This document shows, in pieces, positions 39,289-52,729 of a stretch of DNA of 64,000 bases. The stretch is from Allacma fusca (Eukaryota; Arthropoda; Collembola; Symphypleona; Sminthuridae): the NCBI GenBank assembly GCA_947179485.1, contig OX359247.1, positions 41,640,801-41,704,800 of the forward strand, read 5' to 3'. Made by a program: the position numbers and the translations under genes. Numbering within the stretch: the stretch's first letter is position 1; each line of letters starts with the position of its first letter. The notes beneath the pieces were generated by a model. It had not been told where the DNA came from. It made no database searches and saw only the letters and a list, made by a program, of their open reading frames with translations.

Positions 39289-41977
39289 GCAACCATGAAT
39301 AAATGTAGTAGTAGTGGCACTACATTTCAAATCTATTTTTACAAGATGCTGTGTACGTATACATACCGCAACTGTCAAAATTAACTCGTTCATATTTTTA
39401 AAAACGCAAGCTCTTCAATAAAGAACGAGATAGTACAACCCGTGAAATTAGTAGTTTAAGTTTTAAACAAAACAATACACAAAAACTGGTATGATGTCCA
39501 GTTATTAAATTTAAGCATAAGATTTTTCTAGATGGTGGTTGTTCAACGTGTAGTATTGCAGCGAAATTTTATATATGTATAAAATTATGCTAGCATTGAT
39601 AGCGAAAAATACAAAAGCAAACACGTATTGAAACTGAATGATAAATTGTTGCATTGTAAATTTATCGTTGACTAAGCGAATAAATTCAGATTGTGCTGAA
39701 TTCAAGAACACCTGGATATTTTTATTCGGAGAATACTTCAGAAACACTTCAAATATTGACGACTCAACGCGTCGTTCAGTTGGTAAACTGCTGAAGGTTA
39801 CGTTACGCGATTACCTTTAATTGGACCGACGTGCAAGGAAAGCTTTTTTGGTATCTATTTTGTTATGCACGCGAAAACGTGCCGCATACAAGGTAGGGAA
39901 AAGATAAAGAAACAAGGAACATAGTATAAATGCGGAGATTAGAAACGCATTTGGAGACTTCACGAATTGGAGCACATATATACATTTGAATGGACCAATT
40001 CAATGGAACATCTGCGTGCTTCAAGACACTGGTAGTAAACACATAGTATGTACTAATAAGATGGTTATTCTAGTTTCAGTTTTTCCGGATGCTAATCGAA
40101 GAAACGCACACATGTTTTAATACAAAGCGTTTACATTGAGCTGCCATCCGTTTGTGCACTCATGCTTTAAAGTGCTTATGTGCAGTACATGTTATTACAC
40201 AAAATTACATAAAAGAGCACGCCTATCGAGCAAAGGCTCGCCCAGGTGCCTAACAACATTGCATGCAAATTAATTAGTTTTTGTGCGTTGGGTTACAATC
40301 CAGATAAGAATGTTGTGCTTTTCTGACTTCATGATTGTGAAATTGAAAGCGTTCTAGCAATTATTCTGTTGTCATGGCATCAGAATCCTGACGGCAAATA
40401 CAAGGTCCTGATGAGCGACTTAAATTAGGTTGATCAACTATAATAGTTTTTGAATTAATAAAAACAGTTTGAGCATTTTTGCCTAACGATTGCTGCTGGG
40501 TTCTTGGCTTTCGCATTGGGCCGGTTGGAAGATTTTAAAATATGGAATGTTGCTTTGTTCGTAGTTCGACAAGTATGTAATAAACACATGGAAAGTAGGA
40601 TATATGGCGTGACGGCGTAGCCAAATTGGATTTGCAGCAGCATACATCCCGTTATCATGACAAATATATAATTTCCTGTGAACCAGCTTGTACGTTCTTA
40701 AAATATCTCGGAATTTGGAAACAATGTTCTATGTAAAACTTTAGGATAGAAAGAAATTACCTTTCTGTGTATGTTTTAGGATTATTTAGACATTTTTTGA
40801 GACTTGCGTGCGAAAATTATAACAAATTTCTACATATGTACAAAAGAGGCTTTAATCAGCGTAATTAATAAGATAATGGGAATTAAGCGTGCTGACATAG
40901 TAGACAAGTGTAACTCTGAAAGACCAACGGGTATAAATTGGAGTAGAAACGTCATTAAAAACTAATGATAGACCAGTTGAAAACAAATTACTAGCTCTGC
41001 CTCAATTTTGCGAACATCAGTATTTGAAGTAATTCTTGTGTTTAAATTAACTAGAATATGCAATGGAACGTTTTGGGCAGATGTCTCAATTTGAGAATGT
41101 TGAGCTTAAAGTTTTGTGGCATACTGTGTGGCCTTTTAATTGGGCAAAATAAAACAACGTTTGATAAATCGAATGGTCAGGACTCCATAGGGCATCATAC
41201 ATTGTTCATTTGAAATAAATTGTTTATAATCAAAGTGTATGAAAACGAATCATTTATGTATATTCACGAACATTCAGTGGTTATTTTAACGAATTTATTC
41301 TATTCTAAATTTCAACCAAGGAGCGTTTGGACATATCACAATTTAAACAAAACTTGTGCATGGCCAGATTAAATTCGCATTCAATTCCGATTAGACTCCG
41401 TCATAACAGGCACTTGCATTGACGTAAGCTATTCTATTATAAAACACATGTTGCAACAAATAACCCAATTCATCCTTCAACGTAATCCCGCATGTGTTTT
41501 CTCCTGCACAAAAAACAAAATCGGGCTGTTTGAACTATACCAGAAGGCAAACATTGACACAATAGGTAAGAACGTAACGTATAGCAACTCATTGCATAGT
41601 ATAACCGTTGCATATAATAAATATTCCCGGAATCAACTTTTCCGCTACACCCATCGCATATTAGCAATATACTTTGTATTGCATTATCCTGGACTGACAG
41701 TAGTTAGGGTTTCCAAGCAATGTCTCGAAAAACAGTTCATATGTGTCCAATTAATTTTTAAAACATATAATTCGTAGACACATCACAATGTATGAAATGT
41801 CCAACACGGTCATGCTGGTGTTAAATCATCACACCATGCAAACAGTTAACGCATTTCCTTTGAATTTATTAACGTAATTTAATTATTTCAACGGAGTTCG
41901 CAGGTTTGAACTATTATTGCTAGCTCACATATGATATATGCACATGTATGCATCTATAACCCAGTGTAGCCATATAT
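39289..41977. repeat. Array B unit 8
   Basis: 2689 bp. Shares GATGGTGG (39532) with unit 9 and the 40208-40252 variants with unit 6. Private GAGACTTGCG near 40800. Confidence 0.9.
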
Positions 41978-44665
41978 GCAACCATGAATAAATGTAGTAG
42001 TAGTGGCACTACATTTCAAATCTATTTTTACAAGATGCTGTGTACGTATACATACCGCAACTGTCAAAATTAACTCGTTCATATTTTTAAAAACGCAAGC
42101 TCTTCAATAAAGAACGAGATAGTACAACCCGTGAAATTAGTAGTTTAAGTTTTAAACAAAACAATACACAAAAACTGGTATGATGTCCAGTTATTAAATT
42201 TAAGCATAAGATTTTTCTAGATGGTGGTTGTTCAACGTGTAGTATTGCAGCGAAATTTTATATATGTATAAAATTATGCTAGCATTGATAGCGAAAAATA
42301 CAAAAGCAAACACGTATTGAAACTGAATGATAAATTGTTGCATTGTAAATTTATCGTTGACTAAGCGAATAAATTCAGATTGTGCTGAATTCAAGAACAC
42401 CTGGATATTTTTATTCGGAGAATACTTCAGAAACACTTCAAATATTGACGACTCAACGCGTCGTTCAGTTGTTAAACTGCTGAAGGTTACGTTACGCGAT
42501 TACCTTTAATTGGACCGACGTGCAAGGAAAGCTTTTTTGGTATCTATTTTGTTATGCACGCGAAAACGTGCCGCATACAAGGTAGGGAAAAGATAAAGAA
42601 ACAAGGAACATAGTATAAATGCGGAGATTAGAAACGCATTTGGAGACTTCACGAATTGGAGCACATATATACATTTGAATGGACCAATTCAATGGAACAT
42701 CTGCGTGCTTCAAGACACTGGTAGTAAACACATAGTATGTACTAATAAGATGGTTATTCTAGTTTCAGTTTTTCCGGATGCTAATCGAAGAAACGCACAC
42801 ATGTTTTAATACAAAGCGTTTACATTGAGCTGCCATCCGTTTGTGCACTCATGCTTTAAAGTGCTTATGTGCAGTACATGTTATTACACAAAATTACCTA
42901 AAAGAGCACGCCTATCGAGCAAAGGCTCGCCCAGGTGTCTAACAACATTGCATGCAAATTAATTAGTTTTTGTGCGTTGGGTTACAATCCAGATAAGAAT
43001 GTTGTGCTTTTCTGACTTCATGATTGTGAAATTGAAAGCGTTCTAGCAATTATTCTGTTGTCATGGCATCAGAATCCTGACGGCAAATACAAGGTCGTGA
43101 TGAGCGACTTAAATTAGGTTGATCAACTATAATCGTTTTTGAATTAATAAAAACAGTTTGAGCATTTTTGCCTAACGATTGCTGCTGGGTTCTTGGCTTT
43201 CGCATTGGGCCGGTTGGAAGATTTTAAAATATGGAATGTTGCTTTGTTCGTAGTTCGACAAGTATGTAATAAACACATGGAAAGTAGGATATATGGCGTG
43301 ACGGCGTAGCCAAATTGGATTTGCAGCAGCATACATCCCGTTATCATGACAAATATATAATTTCCTGTGAACCAGCTTGTACGTTCTTAAAATATCTCGG
43401 AATTTGGAAACAATGTTCTACGTAAAACTTTAGGATAGAAAGAAATTACCTTTCTGTGTATGTTTTAGGATTATTTAGACATTTTTTGAGACACGCGTGC
43501 GAAAATTATAACAAATTTCTACATATGTACAAAAGAGGCTTTAATCAGCGTAATTAATAAGATAATGGGAATTAAGCGTGCTGACATAGTAGACAAGTGT
43601 AACTCTGAAAGACCAACGGGTATAAATTGGAGTAGAAACGTCATTAAAAACTAATAATAGACCAGTTGAAAACAAATTACTAGCTCTGCCTCAATTTTGC
43701 GAAATCAGTATTTGAAGTAATTCTTGTGTTTAAATTAACTAGAATATGCAATGGAACGTTTTGGGCAGATGTCTCAATTTGAGAATGTTGAGCTTAAAGT
43801 TTTGTGGCATACTGTGTGGCCTTTTAATTGGGCAAAATAAAACAACGTTTGATAAATCGAATGGTCAGGACTCCATAGGGCATCTTTCATTGTTCATTTG
43901 AAATAAATTGTTTATAATCAAAGTGTATGAAAACGAATCATTTATGTATATTCACGAACATTCAGTGGTTATTCTAACGAATTTATTCTATTCTAAATTT
44001 CAACCAAGGAGCGTTTGGACATATCACAATTTAAACAAAACTTGTGCATGGCCAGATTAAATTCGCATTCAATTCCGATTAGACTCCGTCATAACAGGCA
44101 CTTGCATTGACGTAAGCTATTCTATTATAAAACACATGTTGCAACAAATAACCCAATTCATCCTTCAACGTAATCCCGCATGTGTTTTCTCCTGCACAAA
44201 AAACAAAATCGGGCTGTTTGAACTATACCAGAAGGCAAACATTGACACAATAGGTAAGAACGTAACGTATAGCAACTCATTGCATAGTATAACCGTTGCA
44301 TATAATAAATATTCCCGGAATCAACTTTTCCGCTACACCCATCGCATATTAGCAATATACTTTGTATTGCATTATCCTGGACTGACAGTAGTTAGGGTTT
44401 CCAAGCAATGTCTCGAAAAACAGTTCATATGTGTCCAATTAATTTTTAAAACATATAATTCGTAGACACATCACAATGTATGAAATGTCCAACACGGTCA
44501 TGCTGGTGTTAAATCATCACACCATGCAAACAGTTAACGCATTTCCTTTGAATTTATTAACGTAATTTAATTATTTCAACGGAGTTCGCAGGTTTGAACT
44601 ATTATTGCTAGCTCACATATGATATATGCACATGTATGCATCTATAACCCAGTGTAGCCATATAT
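41978..44665. repeat. Array B unit 9
   Basis: 2688 bp. First unit with GGTCGTGATG (43096), which then holds through unit 14; units 1-8 have GGTCCTGATG. Shares GTTGTTAAACTG (42468) with unit 10. Confidence 0.9.
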
Positions 44666-47353
44666 GCAACCATGAATAAATGTAGTAGTAGTGGCACTAC
44701 ATTTCAAATCTATTTTTACAAGATGCTGTGTACGTATACATACCGCAACTGTCAAAATTAACTCGTTCATATTTTTAAAAACGCAAGCTCTTCAATAAAG
44801 AACGAGATAGTACAACCCGTGAAATTAGTAGTTTAAGTTTTAAACAAAACAATACACAAAAACTGGTATGATGTCCAGTTATTAAATTTAAGCATAAGAT
44901 TTTTCTAGATTGTGGTTGTTCAACGTGTAGTATTGCAGCGAAATGTTATATATGTATAAAATTATGCTAGCATTGATAGCGAAAAATACAAAAGCAAACA
45001 CGTATTGAAACTGAATGATAAATTGTTGCATTGTAAATTTATCGTTGACTAAGCGAATAAATTCAGATTGTGCTGAATTCAAGAACACCTGGATATTTTT
45101 ATTCGGAGAATACTTCAGAAACACTTCAAATATTGACGACTCAACGCGTCGTTCAGTTGTTAAACTGCTGAAGGTTACGTTACGCGATTACCTTTAATTG
45201 GACCGACGTGCAAGGAAAGCTTTTTTGGTATCTATTTTGTTATGCACGCGAAAACGTGCCGCATACAAGGTAGGGAAAAGATAAAGAAACAAGGAACATA
45301 GTATAAATGCGGAGATTAGAAACGCATTTGGAGACTTCACGAATTGGAGCACATATATACATTTGAATGGACCAATTCAATGGAACATCTGCGTGCTTCA
45401 AGACACTGGTAGTAAACACATAGTATGTACTAATAAGATGGTTATTCTAGTTTCAGTTTTTCCGGATGCTAATCGAAGAAACGCACACATGTTTTAATAC
45501 AAAGCGTTTACATTGAGCTGCCATCCGTTTGTGCACTCATGCTTTAAAGTGCTTATGTGCAGTACATGTTATTACACAAAATTACCTAAAAGAGCACGCC
45601 TATCGAGCAAAGGCTCGCCCAGGTGTCTAACAACATTGCATGCAAATTAATTAGTTTTTGTGCGTTGGGTTACAATCCAGATAAGAATGTTGTGCTTTTC
45701 TGACTTCATGATTGTGAAATTGAAAGCGTTCTAGCAATTATTCTGTTGTCATGGCATCAGAATCCTGACGGCAAATACAAGGTCGTGATGAGCGACTTAA
45801 ATTAGGTTGATCAACTATAATCGTTTTTGAATTAATAAAAACAGTTTGAGCATTTTTGCCTAACGATTGCTGCTGGGTTCTTGGCTTTCGCATTGGGCCG
45901 GTTGGAAGATTTTAAAATATGGAATGTTGCTTTGTTCGTAGTTCGACAAGTATGTAATAAACACATGGAAAGTAGGATATATGGCGTGACGGCGTAGCCA
46001 AATTGGATTTGCAGCAGCATACATCCCGTTATCATGACAAATATATAATTTCCTGTGAACCAGCTTGTACGTTCTTAAAATATCTCGGAATTTGGAAACA
46101 ATGTTCTACGTAAAACTTTAGGATAGAAAGAAATTACCTTTCTGTGTATGTTTTAGGATTATTTAGACATTTTTTGAGACACGCGTGCGAAAATTATAAC
46201 AAATTTCTACATATGTACAAAAGAGGCTTTAATCAGCGTAATTAATAAGATAATGGGAATTAAGCGTGCTGACATAGTAGACAAGTGTAACTCTGAAAGA
46301 CCAACGGGTATAAATTGGAGTAGAAACGTCATTAAAAACTAATAATAGACCAGTTGAAAACAAATTACTAGCTCTGCCTCAATTTTGCGAAATCAGTATT
46401 TGAAGTAATTCTTGTGTTTAAATTAACTAGAATATGCAATGGAACGTTTTGGGCAGATGTCTCAATTTGAGAATGTTGAGCTTAAAGTTTTGTGGCATAC
46501 TGTGTGGCCTTTTAATTGGGCAAAATAAAACAACGTTTGATAAATCGAATGGTCAGGACTCCATAGGGCATCTTTCATTGTTCATTTGAAATAAATTGTT
46601 TATAATCAAAGTGTATGAAAACGAATCATTTATGTATATTCACGAACATTCAGTGGTTATTCTAACGAATTTATTCTATTCTAAATTTCAACCAAGGAGC
46701 GTTTGGACATATCACAATTTAAACAAAACTTGTGCATGGCCAGATTAAATTCGCATTCAATTCCGATTAGACTCCGTCATAACAGGCACTTGCATTGACG
46801 TAAGCTATTCTATTATAAAACACATGTTGCAACAAATAACCCAATTCATCCTTCAACGTAATCCCGCATGTGTTTTCTCCTGCACAAAAAACAAAATCGG
46901 GCTGTTTGAACTATACCAGAAGGCAAACATTGACACAATAGGTAAGAACGTAACGTATAGCAACTCATTGCATAGTATAACCGTTGCATATAATAAATAT
47001 TCCCGGAATCAACTTTTCCGCTACACCCATCGCATATTAGCAATATACTTTGTATTGCATTATCCTGGACTGACAGTAGTTAGGGTTTCCAAGCAATGTC
47101 TCGAAAAACAGTTCATATGTGTCCAATTAATTTTTAAAACATATAATTCGTAGACACATCACAATGTATGAAATGTCCAACACGGTCATGCTGGTGTTAA
47201 ATCATCACACCATGCAAACAGTTAACGCATTTCCTTTGAATTTATTAACGTAATTTAATTATTTCAACGGAGTTCGCAGGTTTGAACTATTATTGCTAGC
47301 TCACATATGATATATGCACATGTATGCATCTATAACCCAGTGTAGCCATATAT
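44666..47353. repeat. Array B unit 10
   Basis: 2688 bp. Very close to units 9 and 11; shares GTTGTTAAACTG (45156) with unit 9 only. Confidence 0.9.
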
Positions 47354-50041
47354 GCAACCATGAATAAATGTAGTAGTAGTGGCACTACATTTCAAATCTA
47401 TTTTTACAAGATGCTGTGTACGTATACATACCGCAACTGTCAAAATTAACTCGTTCATATTTTTAAAAACGCAAGCTCTTCAATAAAGAACGAGATAGTA
47501 CAACCCGTGAAATTAGTAGTTTAAGTTTTAAACAAAACAATACACAAAAACTGGTATGATGTCCAGTTATTAAATTTAAGCATAAGATTTTTCTAGATTG
47601 TGGTTGTTCAACGTGTAGTATTGCAGCGAAATGTTATATATGTATAAAATTATGCTAGCATTGATAGCGAAAAATACAAAAGCAAACACGTATTGAAACT
47701 GAATGATAAATTGTTGCATTGTAAATTTATCGTTGACTAAGCGAATAAATTCAGATTGTGCTGAATTCAAGAACACCTGGATATTTTTATTCGGAGAATA
47801 CTTCAGAAACACTTCAAATATTGACGACTCAACGCGTCGTTCAGTTGGTAAACTGCTGAAGGTTACGTTACGCGATTACCTTTAATTGGACCGACGTGCA
47901 AGGAAAGCTTTTTTGGTATCTATTTTGTTATGCACGCGAAAACGTGCCGCATACAAGGTAGGGAAAAGATAAAGAAACAAGGAACATAGTATAAATGCGG
48001 AGATTAGAAACGCATTTGGAGACTTCACGAATTGGAGCACATATATACATTTGAATGGACCAATTCAATGGAACATCTGCGTGCTTCAAGACACTGGTAG
48101 TAAACACATAGTATGTACTAATAAGATGGTTATTCTAGTTTCAGTTTTTCCGGATGCTAATCGAAGAAACGCACACATGTTTTAATACAAAGCGTTTACA
48201 TTGAGCTGCCATCCGTTTGTGCACTCATGCTTTAAAGTGCTTATGTGCAGTACATGTTATTACACAAAATTACCTAAAAGAGCACGCCTATCGAGCAAAG
48301 GCTCGCCCAGGTGTCTAACAACATTGCATGCAAATTAATTAGTTTTTGTGCGTTGGGTTACAATCCAGATAAGAATGTTGTGCTTTTCTGACTTCATGAT
48401 TGTGAAATTGAAAGCGTTCTAGCAATTATTCTGTTGTCATGGCATCAGAATCCTGACGGCAAATACAAGGTCGTGATGAGCGACTTAAATTAGGTTGATC
48501 AACTATAATCGTTTTTGAATTAATAAAAACAGTTTGAGCATTTTTGCCTAACGATTGCTGCTGGGTTCTTGGCTTTCGCATTGGGCCGGTTGGAAGATTT
48601 TAAAATATGGAATGTTGCTTTGTTCGTAGTTCGACAAGTATGTAATAAACACATGGAAAGTAGGATATATGGCGTGACGGCGTAGCCAAATTGGATTTGC
48701 AGCAGCATACATCCCGTTATCATGACAAATATATAATTTCCTGTGAACCAGCTTGTACGTTCTTAAAATATCTCGGAATTTGGAAACAATGTTCTACGTA
48801 AAACTTTAGGATAGAAAGAAATTACCTTTCTGTGTATGTTTTAGGATTATTTAGACATTTTTTGAGACACGCGTGCGAAAATTATAACAAATTTCTACAT
48901 ATGTACAAAAGAGGCTTTAATCAGCGTAATTAATAAGATAATGGGAATTAAGCGTGCTGACATAGTAGACAAGTGTAACTCTGAAAGACCAACGGGTATA
49001 AATTGGAGTAGAAACGTCATTAAAAACTAATAATAGACCAGTTGAAAACAAATTACTAGCTCTGCCTCAATTTTGCGAAATCAGTATTTGAAGTAATTCT
49101 TGTGTTTAAATTAACTAGAATATGCAATGGAACGTTTTGGGCAGATGTCTCAATTTGAGAATGTTGAGCTTAAAGTTTTGTGGCATACTGTGTGGCCTTT
49201 TAATTGGGCAAAATAAAACAACGTTTGATAAATCGAATGGTCAGGACTCCATAGGGCATCTTTCATTGTTCATTTGAAATAAATTGTTTATAATCAAAGT
49301 GTATGAAAACGAATCATTTATGTATATTCACGAACATTCAGTGGTTATTCTAACGAATTTATTCTATTCTAAATTTCAACCAAGGAGCGTTTGGACATAT
49401 CACAATTTAAACAAAACTTGTGCATGGCCAGATTAAATTCGCATTCAATTCCGATTAGACTCCGTCATAACAGGCACTTGCATTGACGTAAGCTATTCTA
49501 TTATAAAACACATGTTGCAACAAATAACCCAATTCATCCTTCAACGTAATCCCGCATGTGTTTTCTCCTGCACAAAAAACAAAATCGGGCTGTTTGAACT
49601 ATACCAGAAGGCAAACATTGACACAATAGGTAAGAACGTAACGTATAGCAACTCATTGCATAGTATAACCGTTGCATATAATAAATATTCCCGGAATCAA
49701 CTTTTCCGCTACACCCATCGCATATTAGCAATATACTTTGTATTGCATTATCCTGGACTGACAGTAGTTAGGGTTTCCAAGCAATGTCTCGAAAAACAGT
49801 TCATATGTGTCCAATTAATTTTTAAAACATATAATTCGTAGACACATCACAATGTATGAAATGTCCAACACGGTCATGCTGGTGTTAAATCATCACACCA
49901 TGCAAACAGTTAACGCATTTCCTTTGAATTTATTAACGTAATTTAATTATTTCAACGGAGTTCGCAGGTTTGAACTATTATTGCTAGCTCACATATGATA
50001 TATGCACATGTATGCATCTATAACCCAGTGTAGCCATATAT
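47354..50041. repeat. Array B unit 11
   Basis: 2688 bp. Shares ATAATCGTTTTTG (48506) with units 9 and 10. Confidence 0.9.
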
Positions 50042-52729
50042 GCAACCATGAATAAATGTAGTAGTAGTGGCACTACATTTCAAATCTATTTTTACAAGAT
50101 GCTGTGTACGTATACATACCGCAACTGTCAAAATTAACTCGTTCATATTTTTAAAAACGCAAGCTCTTCAATAAAGAACGAGATAGTACAACCCGTGAAA
50201 TTAGTAGTTTAAGTTTTAAACAAAGCAATACACAAAACTGGTATGATGTCCAGTTATTAAATTTAAGCATAAGATTTTTCTAGATTGTGGTTGTTCAACG
50301 TGTAGTATTGCAGCGAAATGTTATATATGTATAAAATTATGCTAGCATTGATAGCGAAAAATACAAAAGCAAACACGTATTGAAACTGAATGATAAATTG
50401 TTGCATTGTAAATTTATCGTTGACTAAGCGAATAAATTCAGATTGTGCTGAATTCAAGAACACCTGGATATTTTTATTCGGAGAATACTTCAGAAACACT
50501 TCAAATATTGACGACTCAACGCGTCGTTCAGTTGGTAAACTGCTGAAGGTTACGTTACGCGATTACCTTTAATTGGACCGACGTGCAAGGAAAGCTTTTT
50601 TGGTATCTATTTTGTTATGCACGCGAAAACGTGCCGCATACAAGGTAGGGAAAAGATAAAGAAACAAGGAACATAGTATAAATGCGGAGATTAGAAACGC
50701 ATTTGGAGACTTCACGAATTGGAGCACATATATACATTTGAATGGACCAATTCAATGGAACATCTGCGTGCTTCAAGACACTGGTAGTAAACACATAGTA
50801 TGTACTAATAAGATGGTTATTCTAGTTTCAGTTTTTCCGGATGCTAATCGAAGAAACGCACACATGTTTTAATACAAAGCGTTTACATTGAGCTGCCATC
50901 CGTTTGTGCACTCATGCTTTAAAGTGCTTATGTGCAGTACATGTTATTACACAAAATTACCTAAAAGAGCACGCCTATCGAGCAAAGGCTCGCCCAGGTG
51001 TCTAACAACATTGCATGCAAATTAATTAGTTTTTGTGCGTTGGGTTACAATCCAGATAAGAATGTTGTGCTTTTCTGACTTCATGATTGTGAAATTGAAA
51101 GCGTTCTAGCAATTATTCTGTTGTCATGGCATCAGAATCCTGACGGCAAATACAAGGTCGTGATGAGCGACTTAAATTAGGTTGATCAACTATAATAGTT
51201 TTTGAATTAATAAAAACAGTTTGAGCATTTTTGCCTAACGATTGCTGCTGGGTTCTTGGCTTTCGCATTGGGCCGGTTGGAAGATTTTAAAATATGGAAT
51301 GTTGCTTTGTTCGTAGTTCGACAAGTATGTAATAAACACATGGAAAGTAGGATATATGGCGTGACGGCGTAGCCAAATTGGATTTGCAGCAGCATACATC
51401 CCGTTATCATGACAAATATATAATTTCCTGTGAACCAGCTTGTACGTTCTTAAAATATCTCGGAATTTGGAAACAATGTTCTACGTAAAACGTTAGGATA
51501 GAAAGAAATTACCTTTCTGTGTATGTTTTAGGATTATTTAGACATTTATCGAGACACGCGTGCGAAAATTATAACAAATTTCTACATATGTACAAAAGAG
51601 GCTTTAATCAGCGTAATTAATAAGATAATGGGAATTAAGCGTGCTGGCATAGTAGACAAGTGTAACTCTGAAAGACCAACGGGTATAAATCGGAGTAGAA
51701 ACGTCATTAAAAACTAATAATAGACCAGTTGAAAACAAATTACTAGCTCTGCCTCAATTTTGCGAACATCAGTATTTGAAGTAATTCTTGTGTTTAAATT
51801 AACTAGAATATGCAATGGAACGTTTTGGGCAGATGTCTCAATTTGAGAATGTTGAGCTTAAAGTTTTGTGGCATAAGGTGTGGCCTTTTAATTGGGCAAA
51901 ATAAAACAAAGTTTGATAAATCGAATGGTCAGGACTCCATAGGGCATCATACATTGTTCATTTGAAATAAATTGTTTATAATCAAAGTGTATGAAAACGA
52001 ATCATTTATGTATATTCACGAACATTCAGTGGTTATTCTAACGAATTTATTCTATTCTAAATTTCAACCAAGGAGCGTTTGGACATATCACAATTTAAAC
52101 AAAACTTGTGCATGGCCAGATTAAATTCGCATTCAATTCCGATTAGACTCCGTCATAACAGGCACTTGCATTGACGTAAGCTATTCTATTATAAAACACA
52201 TGTTGCAACAAATAACCCAATTCATCCTTCAACGTAATCCCGCATGTGTTTTCTCCTGCACAAAAAACAAAATCGGGCTGTTTGAACTATACCAGAAGGC
52301 AAACATTGACACAATAGGTAAGAACGTAACGTATAGCAACTCATTACATAGTATAACCGTTGCATATAATAAATATTCCCGGAATCAACTTTTCCGCTAC
52401 ACCCATCGCATATTAGCAATATACTTTGTATTGCATTATCCTAGACTGACAGTAGTTAGGGTTTCCAAGCAATGTCTCGAAAAACAGTTCATATGTGTAC
52501 AATTAATTTTTAAAACATATAATTCGTAGACACATCACAATGTATGAAATGTCCAACACGGTCATGCTGGTGTTAAATCATCACACCATGCAAACAGTTA
52601 ACGCATTTCCTTTGAATGTATTAACGTAATTTAATTATTTCAACGGAGTTCGCAGGTTTGAACTATTATTGCTAGCTCACATATGATATATGCACATGTA
52701 TGCATCTATAACCCAGTGTAGCCATATAT
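50042..52729. repeat. Array B unit 12
   Basis: 2688 bp. Shares ACGTTAGG and TTTATCGAG (51490-51553) with unit 14 but not with unit 13; shares GCTGGCATAG (51644) with unit 13. Confidence 0.9.
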
